Position numbers and translations under genes: made by a program
NCBI GenBank assembly: GCA_040081395.1
Contig: JBEBGN010000132.1
Coordinates: 1 to 8,961, forward strand
Direction of reading: 5' to 3'
Source: UBA2982 sp040081395
GTDB lineage: Bacteria; Gemmatimonadota; Gemmatimonadetes; Longimicrobiales; Gaopeijiaceae
Length of the DNA: 8,961 bases
The notes under the pieces: generated by a model
What the model saw: the letters and a program-made list of their open reading frames with translations, nothing else
The model's database searches: none
Told to the model about the DNA's origin: nothing
Shown: positions 1 to 6,767 of the stretch, in pieces
Numbering within the stretch: the stretch's first letter is position 1
How the letters are laid out: each line of letters starts with the position of its first letter

Positions 1-148
1 GGTCCGGCACGTGGGGGACGTATCGGTGGCGGGGGGCAGGCGCGCCGCACACAGCCCGGGAGTAGTCAGCCCGGGATCTGACCCGTGGGTTGGGGGCAAC
101 GAGAACGTTGACGGCCCGGACGGGGCCGGTTCACTTGGTGAAGCTCGC
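1..148. other. Non-coding region upstream of the moa operon
   Basis: I see no recognisable gene here. The reading frame of moaD stays open back to position 11, but the extra 46 codons are Gly/Ala-rich and resemble no MoaD sequence, so I treat them as untranslated. The stretch holds a 10-bp direct repeat (52-61 and 67-76), a small GC hairpin (112-117 pairing with 123-128, 5-nt loop), and a TTGACG at 108-113 that could be a -35 box. The best-spaced -10 candidate (TCACTT, 131-136) is poor. GGTGA at 137-141 is a plausible ribosome binding site 7 nt before the moaD ATG. Confidence 0.5.
52..76. repeat. 10-bp direct repeat, two copies 15 bp apart
   Basis: The sequence CAGCCCGGGA occurs at 52-61 and again at 67-76, separated by GTAGT. 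Each copy contains the palindrome CCCGGG. The pair lies about 75 bp upstream of moaD, where a regulator of the moa operon could bind, but no protein can be assigned and chance is possible in such GC-rich DNA. Confidence 0.4.
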
Positions 149-424
149 ATGAGCGCCCCCCTCTCCCAGGCGCCTCGGTTGTCCGTCCAAGCTCTCTTCT
201 TTGCCGCCTACCGCGACCTGCTCGGCACGTCGAAGCTCGACGTCCATCTGCCGGAGGGCGCCACGGTCGCCGATCTCGTGATGGAGCTGAGGAGCCGCGG
301 TGCGCCGTTCAACGCACTGCCTCGTGAGCCGGCGATCGCCGTGAACCGCTCGTACGCACTGCCGTCGGAAGAGCTGCGCGCGGGGGACGAAGTGGCGTTC
401 ATTCCGCCCGTGGCGGGTGGCTGA
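149..424 (+). CDS. moaD: MoaD, molybdopterin synthase sulfur-carrier subunit
   Basis: This 91-residue ubiquitin-like (beta-grasp) protein is the small subunit of cytoplasmic molybdopterin synthase. In the family, its C-terminal glycine is converted to a thiocarboxylate and donates sulfur to precursor Z (cPMP). Visible signatures are FFAAYRDLLG near residue 17, AVNRSYA (64-70), ELRAGDEVAFIPPV, and the diagnostic terminal Gly90-Gly91. I chose the ATG at 149 because GGTGA (137-141) sits 7 nt upstream. A TTG at 179 would give an 81-residue protein, nearer the usual family length, but has weaker upstream signals. The open frame back to 11 is not MoaD-like. The stop overlaps the start of moaE by 8 nt, as expected for subunits of one heterotetramer. 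Identification is firm; the exact start is less so. Confidence 0.93.
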   Translation: MSAPLSQAPRLSVQALFFAAYRDLLGTSKLDVHLPEGATVADLVMELRSRGAPFNALPREPAIAVNRSYALPSEELRAGDEVAFIPPVAGG

Positions 425-866
425 GGTGGTCCGCGCGAGCGTCGTGAGCGCGGTCATCGATCCGACCGAGGTGCTCGGCCTCGTGGGTGGGCCTGAGGAC
501 GGTGCGGTGTTGCTCTTTCTCGGCACCGTTCGCAACCACGCGGGCGGCGAGGCCGTGAACGGCATGACGTATGAGGCCTACGAGAGCATGGCCACGCCGG
601 TGCTCGCCGAGATCGCGGGTGAAGCTGCGGAGCGGCTCGGCACGGACCGTCTGGTGGTCGTGCACCGTGTGGGAGAGCTCGCCATCGGGGATGTGTCAGT
701 GGCGATCGCGGTTTCGAGTCCGCACCGCGCGCAGGCGTACGAGGCGTCGCGCTATGTGATCGAGGAGATCAAGAAGCGCCTCCCCGTATGGAAGCGTGAG
801 CACTACACGAGCGGGCGCTCCGACTGGGTCGAGGGCGTCGACCCGGCAGCGGCGAGCGCCCGATGA
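417..866 (+). CDS. moaE: MoaE, molybdopterin synthase catalytic subunit
   Basis: This is the large subunit of molybdopterin synthase (149 residues, normal family length). It converts cPMP to molybdopterin using sulfur carried by MoaD. FLGTVRNHAGG (34-44) and VVHRVGELAIGD (81-92) are family signatures. The residues known to matter in E. coli MoaE fall at the same numbers here: Arg39, His103-Arg104, Lys119 and Lys126 (in VWKRE). That agreement supports the GTG start at 417, which lies inside the last codons of moaD. A GTG at 426 is an alternative. The gene overlaps moaD by 8 nt and its TGA overlaps the moaA ATG in an ATGA junction, so translational coupling of all three genes is likely. Confidence 0.95.
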   Translation: MAEVVRASVVSAVIDPTEVLGLVGGPEDGAVLLFLGTVRNHAGGEAVNGMTYEAYESMATPVLAEIAGEAAERLGTDRLVVVHRVGELAIGDVSVAIAVSSPHRAQAYEASRYVIEEIKKRLPVWKREHYTSGRSDWVEGVDPAAASAR

Positions 867-1843
867 TCGACCAGTTCGGACGCACCGTGCAGTACCTGCG
901 GGTCTCGATCACCGACAAATGCAACCTGCGCTGCGTGTACTGCATGCCGATGGAGGGGCTGCCCTGGCTCCCGCGCGAGGACCTGCTCAGCTACGAGGAG
1001 ATCGCGCAGATCATCCGCACGCTCGCGCCCATGGGGCTCCAGCGGGTGCGCATCACCGGGGGTGAGCCACTCGTCCGGCGTGATGTGCCCGAGCTGATGC
1101 GCATGATCGCCGCGGTGCCCGGCATTCGCGACCTGTCGCTGTCGACCAACGCGGTACTGCTGGCCGAAGAGGCCGACGCGCTGCGCGCCGCCGGGGTGCA
1201 CCGGCTGAACGTGTCGCTCGACTCGCTCCGCCCGGAGCGGGTGGACGCGATCTCGCGCCGGCCCGGGTCGTATCCGAAGATCATGGAGGGCCTCGACGCG
1301 GCCGAGCGCGTCGGCTTCGCGCCCATCAAGATCAACGTCGTGCTCATCCGCGGATCGAACGACGACGAAATCGAGGACTTCGCGGAGATCACGCGCGAGC
1401 GCCCCTGGCACGTCCGCTTCATCGAGATGATGCCGACGGGCGCCAACCTCGACCTGGCCGCCAAGCAGTTCGTTTCCTGCGACGAGGCCTTGAAGCGCGT
1501 GCGCGGCATCGCCGACCTGGAGCCCGTCGCGGGGCCGTTCGGAAATGGACCTGCGCGCTACTACCAGTTCAAGGGCGCTCCCGGCACGATCGGGGTGATC
1601 ACGCCCATGAGCCACAATTACTGCGACCGCTGCAACCGCATGCGGCTCACGGCTGACGGCCAGCTGCGCCCCTGCCTCTTCGGGCACATCCAGACGAACC
1701 TGCGCGACCCCCTCCGTGCCGGTCGGGACATCCGGCCGCTCATCGACGAGACGCTCCGCATCAAACCGGAGCGCCACTACCTCATTCAGGGGAGCACGCT
1801 GGGTTCCGGCGGTCTCGCGGCCCTCTCCCAGACCGGCGGGTAG
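863..1843 (+). CDS. moaA: MoaA, GTP 3',8-cyclase (radical SAM)
   Basis: MoaA catalyses the first step of molybdenum cofactor synthesis: radical-SAM rearrangement of GTP to 3',8-cyclo-GTP, which MoaC then converts to cPMP. The 326-residue protein has both expected iron-sulfur sites: the radical-SAM CX3CX2C at Cys20, Cys24 and Cys27, and the C-terminal CX2CX13C at Cys254, Cys257 and Cys271. GGEP (66-69) is the SAM-binding motif. The family's essential C-terminal Gly-Gly tail is intact at 325-326. Start ATG at 863 overlaps the moaE stop (ATGA). Position as third gene after moaD-moaE is unusual only in order. moaC, moaB, moeA and mobA are not in the window, so they must lie elsewhere or upstream of base 1. 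Confidence 0.97.
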   Translation: MIDQFGRTVQYLRVSITDKCNLRCVYCMPMEGLPWLPREDLLSYEEIAQIIRTLAPMGLQRVRITGGEPLVRRDVPELMRMIAAVPGIRDLSLSTNAVLLAEEADALRAAGVHRLNVSLDSLRPERVDAISRRPGSYPKIMEGLDAAERVGFAPIKINVVLIRGSNDDEIEDFAEITRERPWHVRFIEMMPTGANLDLAAKQFVSCDEALKRVRGIADLEPVAGPFGNGPARYYQFKGAPGTIGVITPMSHNYCDRCNRMRLTADGQLRPCLFGHIQTNLRDPLRAGRDIRPLIDETLRIKPERHYLIQGSTLGSGGLAALSQTGG

Positions 1844-1853
1844 TCGGGCAGCG

Positions 1854-1887
1854 GACCGCCTGGCCGCCGGTCGGCGGGTGCGCGGTC
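1854..1887 (+). terminator. Imperfect hairpin after moaA, possible terminator
   Basis: GACCGC (1854-1859) pairs with GCGGTC (1882-1887), and inside it CCGCC (1864-1868) pairs with GGCGG (1873-1877) around a 4-nt loop. The two helices are separated by a 4x4 internal loop. It starts 10 nt after the moaA stop, but no T-run follows, so intrinsic termination is uncertain. Confidence 0.35.
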
Positions 1888-1896
1888 GAAGGGCAG

Positions 1897-1925
1897 TAGA
1901 AATAGTGGCGGGGCTCGCTTACACT
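1897..1925 (+). promoter_or_regulatory. Probable promoter of mdh
   Basis: TAGAAA (1897-1902) and TACACT (1920-1925) each match the sigma-70 -35 and -10 consensus at 4 of 6 positions and are separated by exactly 17 nt. This is a locally AT-richer patch in the moaA-mdh gap. It would give a 5' leader of roughly 40 nt before the mdh ATG at 1971. Confidence 0.5.
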
Positions 1926-1970
1926 CCTGCCCGCGTTTCCGGCATCCACCCATCCCGCGGCACCCGATTC

Positions 1971-2906
1971 ATGCTCAAGAAGATCACCGTCGTTGGCGGC
2001 GGCAACGTTGGCGCCACCTGCTCGCAATTGCTCGCCCTGAAGGAGCTCGCCCAGGAAGTCATCCTCGTGGACGTCGTCGAGGGCGTGCCGCAGGGGAAGG
2101 GCCTCGACCAATGGGAGAGTGCCCCTATCGAAGGCTTCGATACGCGCGTGAAGGGCGCCAACGACTACGAGCCCGCGGCGGGCTCGGAGATCTTCATCGT
2201 CACGGCCGGGATCGCGCGTAAGCCGGGCATGAGCCGGGACGACCTGCTCAAGACCAACGCGGGCATCATCCGCTCGGTCAGCTCCGAGATCAAGCGCGTC
2301 GCGCCGAACTCGATCATCATCATGGTGACGAACCCGCTCGACGTGATGGCGCAGGTGGCCATGGAGGCGAGCGGTTTCCCGCGCGAGCGCGTCATCGGCA
2401 TGGCGGGCGTGCTCGACACCGCGCGCTACCGTTCCTTCATTGCGCTCGAGCTGAACGTCAGCATCGAGGACATCCAGTCCCTCGTGCTCGGCGGACACGG
2501 CGACACGATGGTTCCGCTCGCGAGCTACACCTCGGTGAGCGGCATCCCGCTCGCGCAGCTCATGAAGCAGGACCGCATCGACGCGCTCGTGGACCGCGCA
2601 CGCAAAGGCGGCGGCGAGATCGTGGCGCTGCTCAAGACCGGGAGCGCGTACTATGCGCCGGCGGCTGCAGCGGTGCAGATGGCCGAAGCGATCGCCAAGA
2701 ACAAGCGGCGCATTCTGCCGTGCGCGGCCTGGCTCCAGGGCGAGTACGGCATGAAGGGTCTCTTCTTGGGCGTGCCTTGCCTGCTCGGAGAGAAGGGCCT
2801 CGAGCGGGTGATCGAGGTCGAGCTGAGCGCCGCGGAAAAGGCCGCGCTCGAGGCGAGCGCCCAGGCCGTCCGCACCACGGTTGCGGAGCTGAAGGCGCTC
2901 GGGTAG
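1971..2906 (+). CDS. mdh: Malate dehydrogenase (LDH-like type)
   Basis: NAD-dependent malate dehydrogenase interconverts malate and oxaloacetate in the citric acid cycle, in the cytoplasm. At 311 residues it has the usual length of the lactate-dehydrogenase-like bacterial MDH group. It shows the Rossmann dinucleotide motif GGGNVG (9-14), Asp34 for NAD ribose binding, and ARKPGMSR (82-89), whose Arg83 and Arg89 bind the dicarboxylate and distinguish MDH from LDH. VTNPLDVM follows at 119-126. The catalytic pair is Asp149 with His176 (in GGHGDTMVP), and Arg152 is the substrate carboxylate anchor. The ATG at 1971 begins exactly at the conserved N-terminal strand. An 85-codon upstream extension overlapping moaA is rejected. 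No clear Shine-Dalgarno sequence precedes it. It appears to be transcribed alone from its own promoter. Confidence 0.96.
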   Translation: MLKKITVVGGGNVGATCSQLLALKELAQEVILVDVVEGVPQGKGLDQWESAPIEGFDTRVKGANDYEPAAGSEIFIVTAGIARKPGMSRDDLLKTNAGIIRSVSSEIKRVAPNSIIIMVTNPLDVMAQVAMEASGFPRERVIGMAGVLDTARYRSFIALELNVSIEDIQSLVLGGHGDTMVPLASYTSVSGIPLAQLMKQDRIDALVDRARKGGGEIVALLKTGSAYYAPAAAAVQMAEAIAKNKRRILPCAAWLQGEYGMKGLFLGVPCLLGEKGLERVIEVELSAAEKAALEASAQAVRTTVAELKALG

Positions 2907-2956
2907 CCGGACGCGCACGGGGGTGTCTCGACTCTGACACGGACCGGCGAAACCGG

Positions 2957-2986
2957 TTGACGACCACAGGGCCCCGTTGCGAGACT
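2957..2986 (+). promoter_or_regulatory. Possible promoter of tRNA-Asn
   Basis: TTGACG (2957-2962) is followed after 18 nt by GAGACT (2981-2986), a weak -10 (3 of 6). Transcription would begin about 12 nt before the tRNA. Two small dyads lie just upstream or overlap it: ACCGG/CCGGT at 2943-2957, and CCACAG (2964-2969) with CTGTGG (2985-2990). Either could instead belong to the end of mdh. Confidence 0.35.
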
Positions 2987-3005
2987 GTGGCCCCGCGAAG
3001 TCTGG

Positions 3006-3078
3006 TGGGGTGTAGCTCAATTGGCAGAGCGCCTGGCTGTTAACCAGGAGGTTGCAGGTTCGAGACCTGCCGCCCCAG
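3006..3078 (+). tRNA. tRNA-Asn (anticodon GUU)
   Basis: A complete 73-nt cloverleaf can be drawn. The acceptor stem is TGGGGTG (3006-3012) with CGCCCCA (3071-3077), seven pairs with one G-U, and G3078 is the discriminator. The anticodon stem is CCTGG (3032-3036) with CCAGG (3044-3048) and carries GTT at 3039-3041, which reads asparagine codons. The variable loop has 5 nt. The T stem is GCAGG/CCTGC around the 7-nt loop TTCGAGA (3059-3065). The 3' CCA is not encoded (GTA follows), so CCA must be added after transcription. Confidence 0.98.
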
Positions 3079-3089
3079 TAACGTAGAGG

Positions 3090-3129
3090 GAGCCCCGACG
3101 GCAATCGGCCGTCGGGGCTCTGTCGTTCC
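3090..3129 (+). terminator. Hairpin terminator after tRNA-Asn
   Basis: A perfect 13-bp inverted repeat (3090-3102 with 3108-3120) closes a 5-nt AATCG loop, 11 nt after the tRNA. The following TGTCGTTCC is only modestly T-rich, so release may be less sharp than at a canonical site, but stem strength and position make a terminator the best reading. Confidence 0.75.
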
Positions 3130-3139
3130 AGTCGGCCCG

Positions 3140-3173
3140 CGTCGTCGCCGTGGGTGCGCGGCCAGCGACGACG
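3140..3173. repeat. 9-bp perfect inverted repeat between tRNA-Asn and the receptor gene
   Basis: CGTCGTCGC (3140-3148) pairs with GCGACGACG (3165-3173) around a 16-nt loop, extendable by one G-U pair. No T-run follows on either strand. It sits in the 212-nt gap 3121-3332, which otherwise shows only a CTACGTAG palindrome (3193-3200) and the receptor promoter region. Function is unknown. A second backup terminator or a protein-binding dyad are both possible. Confidence 0.4.
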
Positions 3174-3253
3174 TATGTCCGCCGCGTCCCGTCTACGTAG
3201 GCGTCGCGCCGCGGCTGCGTCATTCCGTCCCATCTGTTGGGTCACGGCGGTGA

Positions 3254-3283
3254 TTGCCGACCGGAGGAGGCCGGCTCTAGGTT
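3254..3283 (+). promoter_or_regulatory. Possible promoter of the TonB-dependent receptor gene
   Basis: TTGCCG (3254-3259) and TAGGTT (3278-3283) are 18 nt apart and lie about 50 nt before the start codon. The -10 keeps the key T, A and final T only, so this is a tentative call. No Fur-like or other recognised operator was seen around it. Confidence 0.3.
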
Positions 3284-3332
3284 AGCCGCGACCCTTCCTG
3301 GAAATGCCCCTCGTTCAAGGCAGGAGACCGAC

Positions 3333-6176
3333 ATGCGTATAAGAAGCGCAATCGTCACTCTCGTGTTCGCCGCCCTCGCTTGGGCCGCCCCGCTCGCTGC
3401 GCAGCAGACCATCTTGACCGGACGGATCTCGAGCGAGTCGGGCGAGCCCGTGGATGCCGCCTCGGTGGGCATCGTGGGTACGCCGCAGGCGACGTCCGTG
3501 CTCTCCAACGGTCAGGGCGTCTACCGCGTCGCGCTTCCGGGTGGGACGTACGACATCGTGGTGACGCGGTTGGGTCACGCGCAGCGGCGCATCGACAACG
3601 TCAACGTACCGGCGGGCCAAACGACCACGCTGGATATCCTGCTGCCGACGCGCGCCGAAGAGATGGATGCGATCCAGGTCACGGTAGACCGCGGCGACGC
3701 GGCCCGCGTGAGTCAGGCCGTGCAGACGGTGCACGTAGTGAACGCGATCGATATCGCCGAGCGCCCCGCGCCGTCGCTGAGCGAGCACATCCGGACCGCC
3801 CCGGGCGTCGATGTGATCTCCCATGGGCTCCAAGCGTCGAACGTCGTCGTGCGCGGGTTCAACAACATCTTCTCGGGCGCGCTGCATATGCTGACGGACA
3901 ACCGGCTCGCCGGTGTCCCGTCCCTGCGCGTGAACCTGATGCACTTCATTCCGTCCAACGAGGACGACGTCGAGCGAATGGAGGTCGTGCTCGGACCGGG
4001 CTCCGCGCTGTACGGGCCGAACACCGCGAACGGCGTCGTGCACATCCTCACGAAGTCACCGCTGAACAGCCAGGGCACGACCGTGACGCTGGGCGCGGGG
4101 GAGCAGGGGGCATTCATGGGTCACTTCCGCTCGGCGTGGCGGCCCGTTGAGAACTTCGGCTTCAAGGTCTCGGGGCAGTATCTGAAGGGGGATGAGTGGT
4201 TCTATGTCGACCCCGCAGAGGACTCGGCGCGAGTGGTGGCCGGGACCACGTCACGTCGCCCAGCGTGCATCTCCGACAAGGTCGTTCGCGGGCTCACGAC
4301 CGCGCAGGCGGGGACGGTCTGCGACCGGGTCGGAATCCGCGACTACGATATCGAGCGCTGGTCGGGCGAGGTGCGCGCCGATTGGCGCTTCGCGGACGAC
4401 GGCACGCTCGTCGCGACCTATGGGCGCACGGATGCAACGGGGATCGAGCTCACCGGGCTCGGCGCCGGACAGGCCGGTAACTGGATCTACGAGTTCTATC
4501 AGGCGCGCATGAACCTCGGCCGCCTCTTTGCTCAGGGGTACTTCAACACCACCGACGCGGGCGATACGTACCTGCTCCGTGACGGGATGGCGCTCACCGA
4601 CCAGTCCGGGCTGTGGGTGGGCCAGATCCAGCACGGGTTCGGTCTCGCGGAGGGCCGGCAGGACTTCACCTACGGCTTCGACTACTTCGGCACGCGTCCG
4701 GACACCAAGGGCACGATCAATGGGACCTACGAGTCCGACGACGAGATCGACGAGTGGGGCGTCTACCTCCAGTCGAAGACGCTGCTGACCGACCAGCTCG
4801 ACTTGATCCTGGCTGGGCGTCTCGACGATCACTCGCTGGTGGCGGACAAGGTGTTCTCGCCACGGGCTGGCCTGGTGTACCGGCCCATCGTGGGGCACAG
4901 CGTGCGCCTCAGCTACAACCGAGCCTTCTCGACGCCCTCGAGCCTCAACTCCTTCCTCGACATTTCGGGGGGGGCCGCGCCGCAGATCGGACCGCTCGGG
5001 TACGGCGTGCGCGCGTATGGTACGGGCAAGGACGGGTGGTCCCTCCAGCCTGGCGGACAGACGCAGTTCCGCTCTCCGTTCATCACTTCTTCGGGAGCCT
5101 ACCCGATCGTTCCGGCCCCTAGCCCCGGTGCACTTTGGCCGGCCGCGGTGGGCGTGCTCCAAGCCCAGGGGGCGATCAATAGCCAAACCGCGACCTTGCT
5201 CGGCAGCCTCACCCCGACGTCCACGGACATCGACTGGATGTTGACCGATCCAACCACGCGGGCCCAGCAAGCGCTCGTGGGCGCGGTCCTCGATGAGGTT
5301 CCCGCCATCGAGGAGAGCTACACCGAGTCGATCGAGCTCGGTTGGACGGGTCTCTTCGCCAACCGCTTCCAGATCACGGCGGATGCCTACTGGATGAAGA
5401 AGAACAACTTCGTCTCGCCGCTGGTCGTGCAGACCCCGCTCCTCACCATGAACGGACCCGACGTCGGAGCCTTCATCGCGACGCCCTACGGTACCGTGCG
5501 GGTGCCCCAACTCATGGGGCAGGGACTGACGCTGGCGCAGGCGCAGGCGCAGGTGGCCGCCGAAGTCACGGCTCTCGCCACGGGACTCGCCACGGTGCCG
5601 CTCGGCGTGGTGGCGTCCAGCGAGATCCAGGGGAGTTCTCGCCCCGAAATCATCGTCACCTACCGCAACATTTCGGGAGATATCGAGCTCTGGGGCGCGG
5701 ACCTGGCCTTCGAGTACTTCCTCAACGACGCTTGGACCATGACCGGCTCGGTGTCGGCGGTCTCGGATGACTACTTCCGGCCCGAGAACCAGGCACCGAT
5801 CGCATTGAACGCGCCCGAGTTCAAGGGTAGCCTCGGAGTCGGGTACCGGAACGTCTCCACTGGCCTGACGGGGGGCGCGCGCTGGCGCTTCACGAGCGAG
5901 TTCCCGGCGGAGTCCGCGGGCTACGTGGGCACTCGATGCATCCCGGACCAGCCCGTGGGCATCTTCACGGAGGACTGCGTGGAGGCCAGAGGCTTCTGGG
6001 GTTGGGGCACGGGTCGGCCGATCATGGACATGAACGTCGCCTACAAGGTTCCGACCACCGACGCGACCATGCAGCTCGTGGTGAACAACATCTTCGACGC
6101 GGGCCATCGGTCCTTCGTGGGCGTGCCTCGGATCGGGCGGTTCGCGATGCTCAGCGTTCGGTACGACCTGTTCTAG
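3333..6176 (+). CDS. TonB-dependent outer-membrane receptor with carboxypeptidase-regulatory-like N-domain
   Basis: This 947-residue outer-membrane receptor would use TonB energy to import a ligand that the sequence does not reveal. Order of parts: a signal peptide (basic MRIR, hydrophobic core, cleavage near LAAQQ, 21-25); a CarboxypepD_reg-like beta-sandwich (about 26-105); a TonB-box-like stretch DAIQVTVD (112-119); a plug domain (about 125-240) with the hallmark VVLGPGSALYGPNTANGVVHILTK; then a beta-barrel (about 245-947) including FSPRAGLVYRP and LSYNRAFSTPS, ending in a C-terminal Phe. There are just four cysteines after the signal peptide, in two close pairs (312/330 and 869/882), probably disulfides in extracellular loops. 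AGGAG (3322-3326), 6 nt before the ATG at 3333, fixes the start; an earlier in-frame start at 3237 would spoil the signal peptide. It stands alone, with no SusD-like or ABC partner nearby, so substrate is unassigned. Confidence 0.93.
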   Translation: MRIRSAIVTLVFAALAWAAPLAAQQTILTGRISSESGEPVDAASVGIVGTPQATSVLSNGQGVYRVALPGGTYDIVVTRLGHAQRRIDNVNVPAGQTTTLDILLPTRAEEMDAIQVTVDRGDAARVSQAVQTVHVVNAIDIAERPAPSLSEHIRTAPGVDVISHGLQASNVVVRGFNNIFSGALHMLTDNRLAGVPSLRVNLMHFIPSNEDDVERMEVVLGPGSALYGPNTANGVVHILTKSPLNSQGTTVTLGAGEQGAFMGHFRSAWRPVENFGFKVSGQYLKGDEWFYVDPAEDSARVVAGTTSRRPACISDKVVRGLTTAQAGTVCDRVGIRDYDIERWSGEVRADWRFADDGTLVATYGRTDATGIELTGLGAGQAGNWIYEFYQARMNLGRLFAQGYFNTTDAGDTYLLRDGMALTDQSGLWVGQIQHGFGLAEGRQDFTYGFDYFGTRPDTKGTINGTYESDDEIDEWGVYLQSKTLLTDQLDLILAGRLDDHSLVADKVFSPRAGLVYRPIVGHSVRLSYNRAFSTPSSLNSFLDISGGAAPQIGPLGYGVRAYGTGKDGWSLQPGGQTQFRSPFITSSGAYPIVPAPSPGALWPAAVGVLQAQGAINSQTATLLGSLTPTSTDIDWMLTDPTTRAQQALVGAVLDEVPAIEESYTESIELGWTGLFANRFQITADAYWMKKNNFVSPLVVQTPLLTMNGPDVGAFIATPYGTVRVPQLMGQGLTLAQAQAQVAAEVTALATGLATVPLGVVASSEIQGSSRPEIIVTYRNISGDIELWGADLAFEYFLNDAWTMTGSVSAVSDDYFRPENQAPIALNAPEFKGSLGVGYRNVSTGLTGGARWRFTSEFPAESAGYVGTRCIPDQPVGIFTEDCVEARGFWGWGTGRPIMDMNVAYKVPTTDATMQLVVNNIFDAGHRSFVGVPRIGRFAMLSVRYDLF
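5535..5552 (+). repeat. Short tandem repeat (GCGCAG x3) inside the receptor gene
   Basis: Three exact copies of the hexamer GCGCAG encode Ala-Gln-Ala-Gln-Ala-Gln in a predicted barrel loop. Copy-number change would keep the frame, so it could vary loop length between strains. Three copies are too few to call it a true phase-variable tract. Confidence 0.5.
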
Positions 6177-6198
6177 CTCTCGCGCCACGAGGGTTTGG

Positions 6199-6231
6199 GG
6201 GCCCGGCAGGCATCGCCTGCCGGGCCCTTCC
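6199..6231 (+). terminator. Hairpin terminator after the receptor gene
   Basis: GGGCCCGGCAGG (6199-6210) and CCTGCCGGGCCC (6216-6227) form a perfect 12-bp stem with a CATCG loop, 22 nt after the receptor stop. TTCC follows rather than a long T-run. It separates the receptor from the trxC-argR unit. Confidence 0.75.
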
Positions 6232-6241
6232 ATTCGCGGGT

Positions 6242-6265
6242 CCGGGAACCCCGGTACGGTCCCGG
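6242..6265. repeat. Inverted repeat upstream of trxC
   Basis: CCGGGA (6242-6247) pairs with TCCCGG (6260-6265). The stem can continue by two more pairs past a single bulged A, leaving a 7-nt loop. It lies 52 nt before the trxC start, where a promoter or 5' leader is expected. I could not find a convincing promoter here, so whether it is an operator, an RNA structure or chance is open. Confidence 0.3.
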
Positions 6266-6317
6266 GTAACTTGGATGCCACTTCATTGCGACTTCACAAA
6301 GCCCTCCGAGGAACCCC

Positions 6318-6767
6318 GTGGCCGCCACCAAGTCCGTGAGCCCCGTCACCCTCCGCTGCGTGTTCTGCGACAAGTTGAATCGCGTCGACCTCGCGCGGGC
6401 GGCGGATCGTCCGGCGTGCGGCGAGTGCGGGAAGCCGATCCTGCTCGACCGGCCCGTGAAGGTCAGCGATGCGGACTTCGCGACCACGGTCGAGGGGGCC
6501 GACGTACCCGTGCTGGTGGATTTCTATGCGGATTGGTGTGCCCCCTGCCGCATGGTGGCTCCGGTCGTAGACCAGCTCGCGCAGCAGCACATGGGCAAGC
6601 TCCTCGTCGTGAAGGTCGATACCGACCGCGCACCCGAGGTCTCCGCTCGCTACGGCATCCGGAGTATTCCGACGCTCGTGGTATTCCGGGGCGGCCAGGA
6701 GGTCGACCGGAGCGTGGGTTTCGAGCCTGAGCGCCTCGCCGCGCTCATTGCGGGGGTGATCGCGTGA
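6318..6767 (+). CDS. trxC: Thioredoxin with N-terminal zinc ribbon (TrxC / thioredoxin-2 type)
   Basis: This 149-residue cytoplasmic thiol-disulfide reductase belongs to the thioredoxin-2 group. Its N-terminus carries a zinc ribbon of two CX2C pairs (Cys14/Cys17 and Cys34/Cys37), the feature that separates TrxC from TrxA. The thioredoxin fold follows, with active site WCAPC (73-77) and the cis-proline in SIPT at Pro118. The active site is CAPC rather than the common CGPC, a conservative variation that may shift redox potential. The start is a GTG at 6318 supported by GAGGA at 6308-6312, 5 nt upstream. The zinc ribbon needs this start. Its TGA stop overlaps the argR GTG (GTGA), so the two genes are translationally coupled. 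There is no sequence clue to why a thioredoxin is paired with an arginine regulator. Confidence 0.92.
   Translation: MAATKSVSPVTLRCVFCDKLNRVDLARAADRPACGECGKPILLDRPVKVSDADFATTVEGADVPVLVDFYADWCAPCRMVAPVVDQLAQQHMGKLLVVKVDTDRAPEVSARYGIRSIPTLVVFRGGQEVDRSVGFEPERLAALIAGVIA

Noticed and set aside
1716..1970. 85-codon N-terminal extension of mdh
   Set aside because: It overlaps moaA, crosses the likely mdh promoter, and the conserved MDH sequence begins exactly at the ATG at 1971.
3017..3245. Minus-strand open frames containing GLEPATSWLTARRS, and the plus-strand frame ending in VGCSSIGRAPGC over the same place
   Set aside because: These peptides are well-known spurious translations of tRNA genes on either strand; here they come from tRNA-Asn at 3006-3078.
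803..3245. Long minus-strand open frames opposite moaA (803-1777) and mdh (1782-3245)
   Set aside because: Both run antisense to genes with complete catalytic motifs, cross gene boundaries and show no domain of their own.
5535..5552. GCGCAG triplet repeat as a phase-variation tract
   Set aside because: Only three units, and changes stay in frame, so no on/off switching is expected.
4251..6281. 676-codon minus-strand open frame opposite the receptor gene
   Set aside because: It is a composition shadow in GC-rich DNA: the peptide is Arg/His/Gly/Glu-rich, low in complexity and matches no family, while the + strand encodes a clear TonB-dependent receptor.
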